Shown one piece after another: positions 52,378-61,765 of a stretch of 64,000 bases of DNA. The stretch is from positions 124,001 to 188,000 of the forward strand of contig NZ_MLYO01000041.1 of assembly GCF_001866665.1 (NCBI RefSeq). The letters are read 5' to 3'. The translations under genes were made by a program, and so were the position numbers. Under the pieces are notes generated by a model, which saw nothing but the letters and a program-made list of their open reading frames with translations, was not told the DNA's origin and made no database searches. The stretch comes from Streptomyces monashensis. Its GTDB lineage: Bacteria > Actinomycetota > Actinomycetes > Streptomycetales > Streptomycetaceae. Each line of letters begins with the position of its first letter. The stretch's first letter is position 1.

Positions 52378-52836
52378 TCACCCGGGGAGTTCGAACCGGT
52401 CCGCGATCTCCTCGATGAGCGGCAGGTGTTCCTCCCACGTCGTGCTTCCCATGCCGAGGACGAAGGCGGCGTTCCCGCGCACGGCGAAGTACTCCCGCGT
52501 GCGGTGGAGGACCGCCCCCTCGCCGGTACGGCGGTTGACGAAGTCCAGTGCCACCCCCGGATGCCCGCCGAACCGGACCCGGGTCCGGCTGAAGTCGTCG
52601 TAGCCGTGGGCTTCGAGCCTCTCCTGCGCCTTGTCGGCGACGCCCGCCGCGGTCAGGCCCCGGGCGGGCACCTTGAACACGATCAGGTTCCGGCCCGGGC
52701 CGCCGGTGGCCCGCAGGATCTCCGGCCCGTTGGCCGGTACGGGGGGCAGTGCCTCCCAGTCCGCGGGTACGTGCAGAATCGCCCCGTAGGGGATGATGTC
52801 GATGGCCTTCCAGGCGGTGTCGCCGGCTTCGGACAT
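52378..52836 (-). CDS. hypothetical protein (DUF1795/LpqN-like)
   Basis: Predicted 152-residue cytosolic protein. The pattern ILHVPADWE...ILRATGGPGRNLIVFK and REYFAVRGNAAFVLGMGSTTWEEHLPLIEEIADRFEL resembles small DUF1795/LpqN-like folds with a terminal helix. No signal peptide. ATG 52836 has GGGAGG at 7 bases. It is divergent from the sigma factor, sharing a palindrome-rich promoter region, so the two may be co-regulated. Confidence 0.7.
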   Translation of the reverse strand: MSEAGDTAWKAIDIIPYGAILHVPADWEALPPVPANGPEILRATGGPGRNLIVFKVPARGLTAAGVADKAQERLEAHGYDDFSRTRVRFGGHPGVALDFVNRRTGEGAVLHRTREYFAVRGNAAFVLGMGSTTWEEHLPLIEEIADRFELPG

Positions 52837-52879
52837 GTGCGGGCCTCCCAGGATCCGGTGGTACAGGTTCGCCGGTGTT

Positions 52880-52934
52880 GATACCGGGTGCCGGTACCGG
52901 TGCGAACTTCGCGTTCGGACACGGTCCCGGTATC
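52880..52934. promoter_or_regulatory. nested palindromes in divergent sigma-factor promoter
   Basis: Outer arms GATACCGGG (52880-52888) and CCCGGTATC (52926-52934) are a perfect 9-bp inverted repeat. Inside lie the palindromes CCGGTACCGG (52891-52900) and GCGAA-C-TTCGC (52902-52912). Confidence 0.5.
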
Positions 52935-52975
52935 CACACACGGGCAGACCGGCACCGACCCAGGAGAGCACCGCG

Positions 52976-53653
52976 GTGAGCAGCCACCAGGCCGAACCCG
53001 AGACCGTCCGACGAGACGCCCTCGTCATGGAGCACGGCCGTCTCGTCGAACGCGAGGCCGCCCGTTACCGCACCTGGCGCCTCGACCGGGCGGACCTGCG
53101 GCAGGCGGGCATCCTCGGGCTGCTGATCGCCGCGGCCCGCTACGACCCCGAGCGCGGCGTGCCCTTCGCCGCGTACGCGCACACCTGGGTGCGCAAGGAG
53201 ATCCAGCGCGCCATCGCCCACCAGGAGTTTCCCGCCGTCCTGCCCGCCGACCTCGTCGGCCGCACGGTCGCGTTGCGCCGCGCCCTCGACGAGCACACCG
53301 ACAGCCTGAACCTGGTGGCGGCCGCCCTCGGCATCTCACCGGACACCGTCGCCGCGCTCCACCGCCAGCTCGGCACCGTGCCCACCGAGGACGACGAGGA
53401 ACTGACCGCTCCCGGCTACCCCCTCACCGATCCCGAACACGCCGCCGTCGCCCAGGACTTCATCGGCGCCGTCCGCTCGGCCCTGGCCCGCATGGACCCT
53501 CGCCAGGCCGACGCCCTGATCCTGCGCTACGGCCTCGACGACCGGCCACCACGCTCGTACCGCCGGATCGGCCGTCACCTCGGCGTCTCCGACCACACCG
53601 CCCGTGCCCTCGTCGAACGGGCCCAGTCCGGCCTGCGCCTCCTCCTCACCTGA
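52976..53653 (+). CDS. sigma-70 family RNA polymerase sigma factor
   Basis: Predicted 225-residue alternative sigma factor. Region 2 is recognisable (DLRQAGILGLLIAAARYDPERGVPFAAYAHTWVRKEIQRAI), followed by a short region 3 and region 4 HTH (ALARMDPRQADALILRYGLDD; YRRIGRHLGVSDHTARALVERAQ). It lacks region 1.1 and is larger than a typical ECF factor. GTG 52976 has AGGAGA at 8 bases. No anti-sigma gene adjoins; the divergent small protein is the only neighbour. Confidence 0.9.
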   Translation: MSSHQAEPETVRRDALVMEHGRLVEREAARYRTWRLDRADLRQAGILGLLIAAARYDPERGVPFAAYAHTWVRKEIQRAIAHQEFPAVLPADLVGRTVALRRALDEHTDSLNLVAAALGISPDTVAALHRQLGTVPTEDDEELTAPGYPLTDPEHAAVAQDFIGAVRSALARMDPRQADALILRYGLDDRPPRSYRRIGRHLGVSDHTARALVERAQSGLRLLLT

Positions 53654-53667
53654 GACCGCACGCGGTC
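53654..53667. terminator. short bidirectional hairpin
   Basis: GACCG-CACG-CGGTC in the 18-bp space between the convergent sigma-factor and glycosidase genes. Confidence 0.4.
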
Positions 53668-53671
53668 GCCC

Positions 53672-55411
53672 TCAACGCGCGGTCAGTCTCCACAGGTGAT
53701 CGGCCGTGCCGTTGTCGGACCACTGGAGGACCTGGGCGCCGGATGCCGTGCTCATCCGGTCCACGCCCAGCAGAAGGCCGCTGTTGTAGTTGGCGATCTT
53801 GTAGGCGCCGTCGCGGGCCGGCACGACCTGCCAGAGGTGGTCGGCGGTGCCGCTGTCGCCCCAGATCAGCGCTGTGCCGCCGGCGCTGGTGCTCATGTTC
53901 TGGATGCCGAGGGTCAGGCCGGTCTTCTGGTTGACGATCTTGTAGAGGCCGGAACCGGCCGCCACCAGGCTCCAGTTCTGGTCCGTCCCCGTGGTGGCGG
54001 TGGCCTGGACGACCGAAGTGCCTTGAGCGGTACCGCCGTTGAGTGTGTCCAGGGCGAGACCGCTGTTCTCGTTGGTGATCTGGTAGCGGCCCGCCAGCGA
54101 CGTGGAGGTACCGCTGGGGGTGATCACCAGGTGGTAGCCGTCGGACGCGTTCATCGCCACGGGAACGGTGACGGAGCCGCCGGAGACGGTGTAGTCGGCG
54201 TCGGAGACGGTGATCGGACCGGGGGAGGCGGTCGTACGGCCGGTGCTGGGTGTGTACTCCAGCTTCACATGCACGGTGCCGCCGAAGGCGGACAGCGAGG
54301 ACAGGCCGTTGACGGTCACCGCGCAGGAGCCGGTGCAGCCGCCGGTGACGACGCTGATCCGGTCGCGTGAGCCGTTGAGGGAGGCGACGCCGTCGATGCC
54401 GGTCTGTGCCGGGGGTGTGGTGGGCAGCATGGTCCCGGTCATGTCGCCGTACCACTTGTACATCCAGTACGAGCCGTTGGGTGAGCCGCCGGTGTCGGTG
54501 AGGGTGTCGCCGAGCGTGCCGTAGTGGTTCCAGAAGGCGAGTTCGGCGTCGTGTACGCCGGCCCGTTCGAACTTGGCGACATAGCCGATGAGGGCGCCCG
54601 GGATCCCCACCTCGGAGGGCTCGCCGTACTCCTCGACGGCAACCGGCCGCGGGCTGATGCCGAGGCCGGCCTCCAGGGCGCGGTAGGCGGCGACATGGGC
54701 GGCGATGTCCTTGCTGCCCTGGAGTTCGTGCCAGGAGATGACGTCGGGGACGGTGCCCGAGGCCTTGGCGGCGGTCAGGAAGGCACTCATCCAGGACCGG
54801 TTCCAGGCCGAGTGGCTCGGGCCCTGGATCGGCGTCCTGGTGTCCTTGGCACGGACCTCCTTGTAGGTGCGGGCCCAACCGTCCTCGAAGGACCCGGCGC
54901 CGGCGGTGTCCCAGGTCCAGTCGGGCTCGTTCCACAGCTCGTACGCGGCGATGTTGTCCGCGCCCGAGGACTTCACCGAGGCGACCTGCCGGTCGACCGC
55001 CGACAGCCAGTCGTTCCAGCTCACCCACTTGTAGGGGAAGTCGGGGTACCAGTCCGGCATCCGTATGACGACCTTGGCGCCGGCACGGGCCGCCTTCGGC
55101 GCGACCGCGAGGGCGTCACCCGCGGGTCTGGGCTCGCCGTTGGGCAGTTGCGAGCCGCCCGGCGCCATCTGCACGAACGTGTTCGGCCTGAGCGGGGTGA
55201 CGCGACTGTCTGCGGGTGTGCCGGTGTCGGCGAGCCCGTAGAGACTGCCGCTCGCGACGTGGGTCACCGGGCGGAGCGTCTGGTTCGCGCTGACCACCAG
55301 GGTGGTGGCGGAGGTGGGGGCCGCCTGGGCCGGGGCGCCCGCGGCGAGGGTGGCGGTGGCGGCCAGGGCACTGACGCTCAGGAGCGCGGTGAGGGGTCTT
55401 GTACGGCTCAT
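53672..55411 (-). CDS. secreted clan GH-A glycoside hydrolase with ricin-type lectin domain
   Basis: Predicted 579-residue exported enzyme. A signal peptide ends near APAQAAPT. The catalytic barrel (about 35-340) has acid/base Glu162 in ELWNEPDWTW and probable nucleophile Glu260/261 in AVEEYGEP, the paired-glutamate pattern of clan GH-A; it looks nearest to GH39-like enzymes, but I cannot fix the family. A beta-sandwich follows. The last 130 residues form a ricin-type trefoil (DQNWSLV, DHLWQVV, DHLWRL). AAGGAG lies 9 bases before ATG 55411. Last gene of the arabinofuranoside-type operon. Confidence 0.85.
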   Translation of the reverse strand: MSRTRPLTALLSVSALAATATLAAGAPAQAAPTSATTLVVSANQTLRPVTHVASGSLYGLADTGTPADSRVTPLRPNTFVQMAPGGSQLPNGEPRPAGDALAVAPKAARAGAKVVIRMPDWYPDFPYKWVSWNDWLSAVDRQVASVKSSGADNIAAYELWNEPDWTWDTAGAGSFEDGWARTYKEVRAKDTRTPIQGPSHSAWNRSWMSAFLTAAKASGTVPDVISWHELQGSKDIAAHVAAYRALEAGLGISPRPVAVEEYGEPSEVGIPGALIGYVAKFERAGVHDAELAFWNHYGTLGDTLTDTGGSPNGSYWMYKWYGDMTGTMLPTTPPAQTGIDGVASLNGSRDRISVVTGGCTGSCAVTVNGLSSLSAFGGTVHVKLEYTPSTGRTTASPGPITVSDADYTVSGGSVTVPVAMNASDGYHLVITPSGTSTSLAGRYQITNENSGLALDTLNGGTAQGTSVVQATATTGTDQNWSLVAAGSGLYKIVNQKTGLTLGIQNMSTSAGGTALIWGDSGTADHLWQVVPARDGAYKIANYNSGLLLGVDRMSTASGAQVLQWSDNGTADHLWRLTAR

Positions 55412-55446
55412 GGACGGGCTCTCCTTCACGGGGAGGGGGCGGGGGT

Positions 55447-56268
55447 TCAGTCCTTGACCGCGCCCGCGGTGACACCCGCGGCCACATAGCGCTGTGCGAG
55501 GACGAGCAGGACCGCGGCGGGGACGGAGGCGACGACGGCCGTGGCCATGATCGCGTTCCATTCCTGGTTGTTGTTGCCGATGTACTTGTAGATACCGAGG
55601 GTGATGGGCCGCAGATCGCCGCCGCCGTCGAGGGTGTTGGCGAACACGAAGTCGGACCAGGCCCACAGGAAGCCGAAGAGCGAGACGGTGACGAGCGCGT
55701 TGCGGCTCACCGGCAGCACGATCGACCAGAACGTGCGGAAGGTGCCCGCGCCGTCGATGCGGGAGGCGGCGATCAGCTCGCCGGGAATGCCCGACATGAA
55801 CGCCGTGAAGATCATGACGCCGAAGGGCACGGCGATGGTGGAGTCCGCGACGACCAGGCCCCACCAGGTGTTCAGCAGGCCGAGGTCGAGGAAGATGCCG
55901 TAGAAGCCCATGGCCATGACGATGCCGGGGATCATCTGGGCGATGAGCAGGGCCAGTCCGAGAGCTCCGCCGCCGCGCGGACGCAGTCTCGCCAGGCAGT
56001 AGCCGGCGGGCGCGGCGATCAGGAGGGTGAGGACGACCGTGCCGAGGCCGATGACCAGGCTGGTGCCCAGGTAGGGCAACTGGTCGTCCAGGACCGACCG
56101 GTAGCCCTCGAAGGTGGGGTGCAGCGGGAACAGGTCGGGCGGGTTCCTGCGCATGTCCTGCTGCGGGGTGAGGGACACGTTCAGCATCCAGTAGACCGGG
56201 AACAGCATCAGCGCGGTGAGCAGGAGGCCGACGATCGTGTGGCGGCGGCCCCTGGCACGGGTGTTCAC
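55447..56268 (-). CDS. sugar ABC transporter permease (MalG type)
   Basis: Predicted 273-residue permease with six membrane segments. EAA loop region AASRIDGAGTFRTFWSIVLP. The GTG start overlaps the previous permease stop by 4 bases (GTGA). Works with the permease and binding protein encoded immediately upstream. Confidence 0.92.
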   Translation of the reverse strand: MNTRARGRRHTIVGLLLTALMLFPVYWMLNVSLTPQQDMRRNPPDLFPLHPTFEGYRSVLDDQLPYLGTSLVIGLGTVVLTLLIAAPAGYCLARLRPRGGGALGLALLIAQMIPGIVMAMGFYGIFLDLGLLNTWWGLVVADSTIAVPFGVMIFTAFMSGIPGELIAASRIDGAGTFRTFWSIVLPVSRNALVTVSLFGFLWAWSDFVFANTLDGGGDLRPITLGIYKYIGNNNQEWNAIMATAVVASVPAAVLLVLAQRYVAAGVTAGAVKD

Positions 56269-57251
56269 GCTTCCAGCCTCCTCTGGACACGGATGTGGAG
56301 CAGCCCGAAGGCCAGGGCGATGAGGATGAGCAGGTTGCCGACGGCCGCACCCGGGCCGAACTTCGGCAGCAGCGTGCCGAATCCGAGCTGGTACGACCAG
56401 GTCGCCAGGGTGGAGGAGGAGTCGCCGGGACCCCCCTTCGTCATGATCCAGATCAGGTCGAACACCTTCAGCGTGTAGACCAGACCGAGGAGCAGGGTGA
56501 TCGCGGAGACCGGGCGCAGCAGCGGGAAGGTGATCCGGCGGAACACCTGCCAGGTGTTCGCCCCGTCCAGGGCCGCCGCCTCGTACAGCTCGGCGGGGAT
56601 GTTCTGGAGCCCGCTGTAGAGGATGACCAGGTTGAACGGAATCCCGATCCAGATGTTGGCGATGATCACCGAGGTCAGCGCCCAGTCCGGCGAGGTGAGC
56701 CAGCCGACCGGGTCGACTCCGAAGAAGTGCAGGAAGTAGTTGACCACACCCGACTCGCTGTTGAACATCCACGACCAGGTGGACGCGGACACGATCAGCG
56801 GCAGCAGCCAGGGTATGAGGAACAGGGCCCGCAGCACGCCCGAGAGCCGGAAATGCCGGTTGAAGAAGACCGCGAGGCCGAGCCCGATGACGTACTGGAA
56901 CGCGATGGACACGAACGTGAAGACCATCGTGTGCCGCAGCGCCGGGGCGAATGTCGGGTCGTCGAGGACCTTCCGGACGTTGTCCCAGCCGGAGAACGGC
57001 GCGTCGCCCGCGACGAAGGAACGGACGGTGTAGTCGCGCAGGCTCAGGTCGAGGTTGCGGTAGAGGGGGTAGACGTAGAAGGCGGCGAGGTAGGCGATCA
57101 GCGGGGCGACGAAGGCGAGTGCGGTCAGCCGGCTGCGGCGCCTCAGCCTGCGCTGCGGCGACAGCCGGCCGGCGCCGCTCGCCTGCACCGGTGCCGGTGT
57201 CCGCCGCCGTGGTCGGTCGGCGCGGGCGATGGTCATGGGGCGGCCTGTCAT
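56265..57251 (-). CDS. sugar ABC transporter permease (MalF type)
   Basis: Predicted 328-residue permease. A basic 40-residue amino tail precedes six membrane segments, and the EAA loop is YEAAALDGANTWQVFRRITFP. It starts 10 bases after the binding-protein stop. A second ATG five codons in is possible. Confidence 0.92.
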   Translation of the reverse strand: MTGRPMTIARADRPRRRTPAPVQASGAGRLSPQRRLRRRSRLTALAFVAPLIAYLAAFYVYPLYRNLDLSLRDYTVRSFVAGDAPFSGWDNVRKVLDDPTFAPALRHTMVFTFVSIAFQYVIGLGLAVFFNRHFRLSGVLRALFLIPWLLPLIVSASTWSWMFNSESGVVNYFLHFFGVDPVGWLTSPDWALTSVIIANIWIGIPFNLVILYSGLQNIPAELYEAAALDGANTWQVFRRITFPLLRPVSAITLLLGLVYTLKVFDLIWIMTKGGPGDSSSTLATWSYQLGFGTLLPKFGPGAAVGNLLILIALAFGLLHIRVQRRLEA

Positions 57252-57261
57252 CGCGGCGCCC

Positions 57262-58506
57262 TCAGTTCTTCCCCGCGCCCGCCTGGGCGGTGTCCAGGGC
57301 TGCCTGCGGGCTCTTGCCGCCGGAGAGGGCCGACTGCACGGCGGTCCACAACGGCTGTGAGATGGTCGGGTACTTGGTGCCCAGCCCGCCGCTCGTGCGG
57401 CCGCGCGCGGCGGCCACCGCGGCCACCCACGGCTTCAGCTTCGGGTTCTGTTTCACCTGCGCGGCCTGCACCGCCGCCGTGGGCGCCACATACATCAGCG
57501 TGGTGTCCGTCGGCAGCAGACTGGCATCACTGGTCAGACACTCCACGATCTTCTTGCTGACGTCGTAGCGGGAGGTGTCCTTCTGTACGGGGACGGTGAC
57601 GAACTCGCCACCGGTCGGCACGGGCGCCGAACCGCCCTCTCGCGCCGGGATGTTGAGGATCCCGTGGTCGAACCCGGCCTTCTCCGCGTTGCCGAGCTGC
57701 CAGGTGCCGTTCTCACCGAACGCGTACGTGCCGGTGGCGAACTCCTGCCAGCTGGTGGTCTGCGTGTTCTGGATGACGTCCTTGGGCGCGTACCCGGCGT
57801 CCACCCACTGCTTCCACAGCGACAGGGCGGCCACGCCCCGCGCCGAGTTCAGCTTGGTGAGGTCGCCGCCCGCGCCCCAGAACCAGGGCAGGAACTGGAA
57901 GCTGCCCTCCTCGGTGCTGATCGCCGAGAACGTGATTCCCTTCTTTCCGGCCGCCTTGACCTTCTTCAGGGCGGCGGTCAGGGAGTTCCAGTCCTTGATC
58001 GAGGCCGGGGTGACGCCCGCGGCGGACAGGATCTTCTTGTTGTAGTAGAGGGCGAGCGTGTTGGCGCCGATGGGCACGCCGTACGCGGAGCCGTCGATGG
58101 TGCCCGCGCCGATGATGTTCTTCTGGACCGACGTCGTGTCCAGGCCGAGATCGCCGGTCTTGTTGAGGATGCCCGCTTCCACGAGCGTCGAGACGACCGG
58201 GTTGTCGACCAGCATCACGTCCGGTGCGTTGCCCTGCTGGGCGGCCAGCAGCGCCTTGTTGCCGAGGTCGGTGGTGTCGTACGCGGTGCGCGCGACCTTC
58301 ACCCCGGCCCTCGTCCCGCAGCCGGCGACGCGCTTGCCCCACGGGGAGGAGGCGTCGAACTGCGGATACGGGTCCCAGAAGGTGTACGTGCCCGAGGACG
58401 CGTGGCCGGCGCCCGAGGAGCCGGAGCCGGCACCGCAGGCGGTGAGGGAGACGAGTGCGCCGACGGCGGTGAGCGCGGCGAGGAGAGTGCGGTAGGTGGG
58501 TGTCAC
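57262..58506 (-). CDS. carbohydrate ABC transporter substrate-binding lipoprotein
   Basis: Predicted 414-residue family 1 sugar-binding lipoprotein. The lipobox LTAC gives Cys24. TYTFWDPYPQFDASSPWGKRV, NAPDVMLVDNPVVSTLVEAG and the asparagine/tryptophan-rich centre fit the family. GTG 58506 has GAGG about 8 bases upstream. Likely delivers arabinofuranose-containing oligosaccharides or L-arabinose to the two permeases (inferred from the GH127 neighbour). Confidence 0.92.
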   Translation of the reverse strand: MTPTYRTLLAALTAVGALVSLTACGAGSGSSGAGHASSGTYTFWDPYPQFDASSPWGKRVAGCGTRAGVKVARTAYDTTDLGNKALLAAQQGNAPDVMLVDNPVVSTLVEAGILNKTGDLGLDTTSVQKNIIGAGTIDGSAYGVPIGANTLALYYNKKILSAAGVTPASIKDWNSLTAALKKVKAAGKKGITFSAISTEEGSFQFLPWFWGAGGDLTKLNSARGVAALSLWKQWVDAGYAPKDVIQNTQTTSWQEFATGTYAFGENGTWQLGNAEKAGFDHGILNIPAREGGSAPVPTGGEFVTVPVQKDTSRYDVSKKIVECLTSDASLLPTDTTLMYVAPTAAVQAAQVKQNPKLKPWVAAVAAARGRTSGGLGTKYPTISQPLWTAVQSALSGGKSPQAALDTAQAGAGKN

Positions 58507-58539
58507 GGGGCTGACCTCGATGTTCGTAGGGCGAGGGAG

Positions 58540-60528
58540 TCAGGAGGTGGGCAGCCAGACGCGCATGCTGCCGTCCTCGCGGTTGGCCCAGGCGTAGTAG
58601 GGCACGGCGGTCAGTTCGAGCGGCTCGCCCTCGCCCGGGCTCTCAGCGGCCGCGGCGGTCCCGGTGGTCCCGGTGGAGGAAGAGCCCGGAGCGTTCAACG
58701 GGCTGTACGGGGTGTACGGCCACCAGTCCGCGTCCGGAATCCGGCGCCGGCGGCCCGCGGCCACGACCGTGGTGATGCCACCGAGCTGGTCCGGGCGCTG
58801 CTTCACGGCGAGGGGGCGGGTGGGGTCGAGGACGATGTCGTCGAGGCCGCCGCCGGGGTGGTCCGCCTGCTCCAGGCAGTAGACGAGGGGGCCGCGCTCG
58901 ATGGCCACGCAGCCGCGTACGGCGTCCACGCGCGGGTCGGCGGCGGTCAGGCGGGGGTCGAGGGCGAGCTCCAGGACCACCTGGTCGCCGGGAGCCCATA
59001 CGCGGCGCAGGCGCAGCCAGCCGTCGGTGACCGGGGCGTCCGTCCGGTCGTAGGAGTCGTCGCCGCAGCGCACACGGAACTCGCGGCACCAGTGCGGGAT
59101 GCGCAGGGACAGGGTCCGGGAGCGGTCCTCCGGGGCGTCCTCGACGGTGAGGGCGATCGTGCCGTTCCAGGGGTAGTCCGTGCGCGCGCTGATGGTGATG
59201 CCGTCGCCGGTGTAGGTACCGGTGACGTACTGGTGGATCTGGAGGCCGTCGTCGTCGGTGCTGGTCAGGTAGTGCTCCAGGGAGGCCAGCAGGCGCATGA
59301 CGTTGGGCGGGCAGCAGGCGCAGCGGAACCAGCGGGTGCGGCGGGCTGACTGGTCCCCGCCGGGGTCGGTGTGGCCGTCGCGGACCTGGAGGGGGTTGAC
59401 GTAGAGCCAGCGCTCGCCGTCGAGCGAGACTCCGGCCAGGAAGCCGTTGTACAAGGTGCGTTCGATCAGGTCGCCGTAGCGGGCCTCGCCGGTGAGCAGG
59501 GCCATGCGCCAGCTCCACTGGACGCAGGCGATGGCGGCGCAGGTCTCGCAGTAGGCGCGTTCGTTGGGCAGTTCGTACGGGTCGCCGAAGTCCTCCTGGT
59601 CGTGGTGGGCGCCGAGGCCGCCGGTGAGGTGGGTCTTGGTGGTGGTCATCGCGTGCCACAACCGTTCGGTGGCGGCTCGGAGCCTGGACTCTCCGGTCTC
59701 GGTGGCGAGATCGGTGGCGGCGGCGAGCAGGTACAACTGACGTACGGCGTGGCCCTCGACGGTGGTCGCCTCCCGGAGCGGGACGCGGTCCTGGCAGTAG
59801 GCGTCGTGTCCGAGGAGGCCGTGGCCGTGGCGGTCCACGAAATAGGCGGCGAGGTCGAGGTAGCGGCGTTCGCCGGTCTCGCGGTACAGCTCGGCGAGGG
59901 CGGTCTCGATCTCGGGGTGGCCGTCGATGCCGTCGAGGGGCCTGCCGCTGCCGGGCGGTCCGAAGACGGCGTCGATGTGGTCGGCGAACCGTACGGCGAC
60001 GTCCAGGAGGTCGGGGTGTCCGGTGGCCCGGTGGTGGGCGACGGCGGCCTGGATGAGATGTCCCGCGCAGTACAACTCATGGCCCCAGCGCAGGTCCTGG
60101 TACCGCTCACCGTCCTTGACCAGCTGGAACCAGGTGTTGAGGTAGCCGTCGGGCTGCTGGGCCGCGGCGACGAGGGCGATGATGCGGTCCACGTCGGCGG
60201 CTAGCGCGTCGTCGGGGGCCTGGGCCAGCTGCCAGGCGGCCGCCTCCAGCCACTTGTACACGTCTGTGTCGACGAAGGGGTACGCCCCCTGGAACGTGCC
60301 CTCGGTGCTGCCCGCCGCCAGCCGCAGGTTGTGCAGGTTCCCGGCGGCTTCCAGCAGGCCGGGACCCTGCGGGAGGGAGGTGCGGGCGTTGGTCTCGCGC
60401 CGGTCGTGCCAGAAGCCGGCGTCGATGGCGGCGGGCGCGGGGCGCAGGGCGAGGTGCGCGTCGGGACGGGGGCGGACCGGACCCGCGGCACCGGCGGGGG
60501 AGGGCGGGACGGAAGGGGTGCGGGGCAT
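58540..60528 (-). CDS. GH127 beta-L-arabinofuranosidase
   Basis: Predicted 662-residue cytosolic retaining glycosidase of family GH127, (alpha/alpha)6 barrel plus beta-sandwiches. The zinc/cysteine active site is complete: Glu328 and Cys330 in YCETCAAIACVQW, Cys405 and Cys406 in RCACCPPNVMRL. This matches the Glu338, Cys340, Cys417 and Cys418 spacing of the Bifidobacterium enzyme HypBA1. No signal peptide, so it acts on imported oligosaccharides. First gene of the minus-strand operon, 44 bp downstream of a LacI-type operator and divergent from the LacI regulator. Confidence 0.92.
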   Translation of the reverse strand: MPRTPSVPPSPAGAAGPVRPRPDAHLALRPAPAAIDAGFWHDRRETNARTSLPQGPGLLEAAGNLHNLRLAAGSTEGTFQGAYPFVDTDVYKWLEAAAWQLAQAPDDALAADVDRIIALVAAAQQPDGYLNTWFQLVKDGERYQDLRWGHELYCAGHLIQAAVAHHRATGHPDLLDVAVRFADHIDAVFGPPGSGRPLDGIDGHPEIETALAELYRETGERRYLDLAAYFVDRHGHGLLGHDAYCQDRVPLREATTVEGHAVRQLYLLAAATDLATETGESRLRAATERLWHAMTTTKTHLTGGLGAHHDQEDFGDPYELPNERAYCETCAAIACVQWSWRMALLTGEARYGDLIERTLYNGFLAGVSLDGERWLYVNPLQVRDGHTDPGGDQSARRTRWFRCACCPPNVMRLLASLEHYLTSTDDDGLQIHQYVTGTYTGDGITISARTDYPWNGTIALTVEDAPEDRSRTLSLRIPHWCREFRVRCGDDSYDRTDAPVTDGWLRLRRVWAPGDQVVLELALDPRLTAADPRVDAVRGCVAIERGPLVYCLEQADHPGGGLDDIVLDPTRPLAVKQRPDQLGGITTVVAAGRRRRIPDADWWPYTPYSPLNAPGSSSTGTTGTAAAAESPGEGEPLELTAVPYYAWANREDGSMRVWLPTS

Positions 60529-60571
60529 GGCTCTCCGAGAGGAAACGGGGGCGGACCAGGAGAACAGGTGA

Positions 60572-60583
60572 GCAATCGTTTTC
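60572..60583. promoter_or_regulatory. LacI-family operator
   Basis: GCAATCGTTTTC fits the LacI/GalR consensus G-N-A-A-N-C-G-N-T-T-N-C at every fixed position. It lies 44 bp upstream of the GH127 start and 142 bp upstream of the LacI gene, so may control both. Confidence 0.65.
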
Positions 60584-60724
60584 CTGAGCGAGAAGTAGAG
60601 GACAGCTGCCTCTCATGGTCAAGGGTTGCGGCAGGAGTTTCTCCGGCTTGCGCAGGGGGTGGCATGGAGCTGTCGCGCCTGTCACGATGGACGGCGTCGT
60701 CGCCGTCGAGGAAAAGGTTTGCTC

Positions 60725-61765
60725 GTGACCGCTCCCGCTGGTGCTCCAGGCTCCCCTCCCGCCGGCCGGGCCAGGCTCGCCGACGTCGCCGCGCTCGCCG
60801 GCGTCAGCGTGGGCACGGCCTCCAAGGCGCTGAGCGGCGCCGGCCGGATGCGCCCGGAGACCCGCCGGCGCGTGCTGGACGCGGTGGAGACCCTCGGCTT
60901 CCGCCCCAACCAGCACGCCCAGAGCCTGCACAGCGGCCGCAGCTGGACCGTCGGCCTGATGACCACCGACGGCATCGGCCGCTTCAGCACGCCGGTCCTC
61001 CTCGGCGCCGAGGACGCCCTCGGCGCCGGCAAGATCTCGGTCCTGCTGTGCGACACACGCGGCGACTCCATCCGCGAGCAGCACCACCTGCGCAACCTCA
61101 TGGACCGCCGCGTCGACGGCATCATCGTCACCGGCCGCCGCACCGACCCGCGCCCGCCGCTGACGGGTATCACGGGCCTGGAGTCGGTCCCCGTGGTCTA
61201 CGCGCTCTCACCGTCCACCGACCCCGGCGACATGTCCGTCGTCACGGACGACAAGGGCGGCGCCGGGCTGGCCGCGGAACACCTGCTGGCCACCGGCCGC
61301 ACCCGCATCGCCCACATCACCGGTCCCGAGCATCACGCGGCCGCCCGCGACCGGGCCCGCCACGCCGTGGAGCACCTCGAACAGGCGGGTCTCGCACTGT
61401 CCACCGGCCGGGTCCACTTCGGCGAGTGGAGCGAGGCATGGGGGCGCCGTGCAGCCGACGCGGTGCTGCGTACGGCCCCCGACACGGACGCCGTCTTCTG
61501 CGGCAACGACCAGATCGCCCGCGGAGTCACCGACGCGCTGCGCGAACGTGGCATCGGCGCCCCCGGTGACATCGCTGTCGTCGGCTACGACAACTGGGAC
61601 ACCATGGCCCTGGCCAGCCGCCCCCCGCTCACCACGATCGACATGAACCTCGCGGAGATCGGACGGATCGCGGCCCTTCGGCTGCTCGAAGCGATCGACG
61701 CCGGGGAGGCGACACCCGGGGTGCGAACGGTGCCCTGCAGGCTGGTGGTGCGGGAGTCGACCTGA
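60725..61765 (+). CDS. LacI-family transcriptional repressor
   Basis: Predicted 346-residue repressor. The N-terminal LacI HTH and hinge read ARLADVAALAGVSVGTASKALSGAGRMRPETRRRVLDAVETLGFRPN. The sugar-binding core follows (WTVGLMTTDGIGRF; RRVDGIIVTGRR; AVFCGNDQIARGVTDALRERG; IAVVGYDNWDTMALASRPPLTTI). GTG 60725 has AAAAGG about 7 bases upstream. Divergent from the GH127 operon and most probably its local repressor, released by an arabinose-derived ligand. Confidence 0.9.
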   Translation: MTAPAGAPGSPPAGRARLADVAALAGVSVGTASKALSGAGRMRPETRRRVLDAVETLGFRPNQHAQSLHSGRSWTVGLMTTDGIGRFSTPVLLGAEDALGAGKISVLLCDTRGDSIREQHHLRNLMDRRVDGIIVTGRRTDPRPPLTGITGLESVPVVYALSPSTDPGDMSVVTDDKGGAGLAAEHLLATGRTRIAHITGPEHHAAARDRARHAVEHLEQAGLALSTGRVHFGEWSEAWGRRAADAVLRTAPDTDAVFCGNDQIARGVTDALRERGIGAPGDIAVVGYDNWDTMALASRPPLTTIDMNLAEIGRIAALRLLEAIDAGEATPGVRTVPCRLVVREST

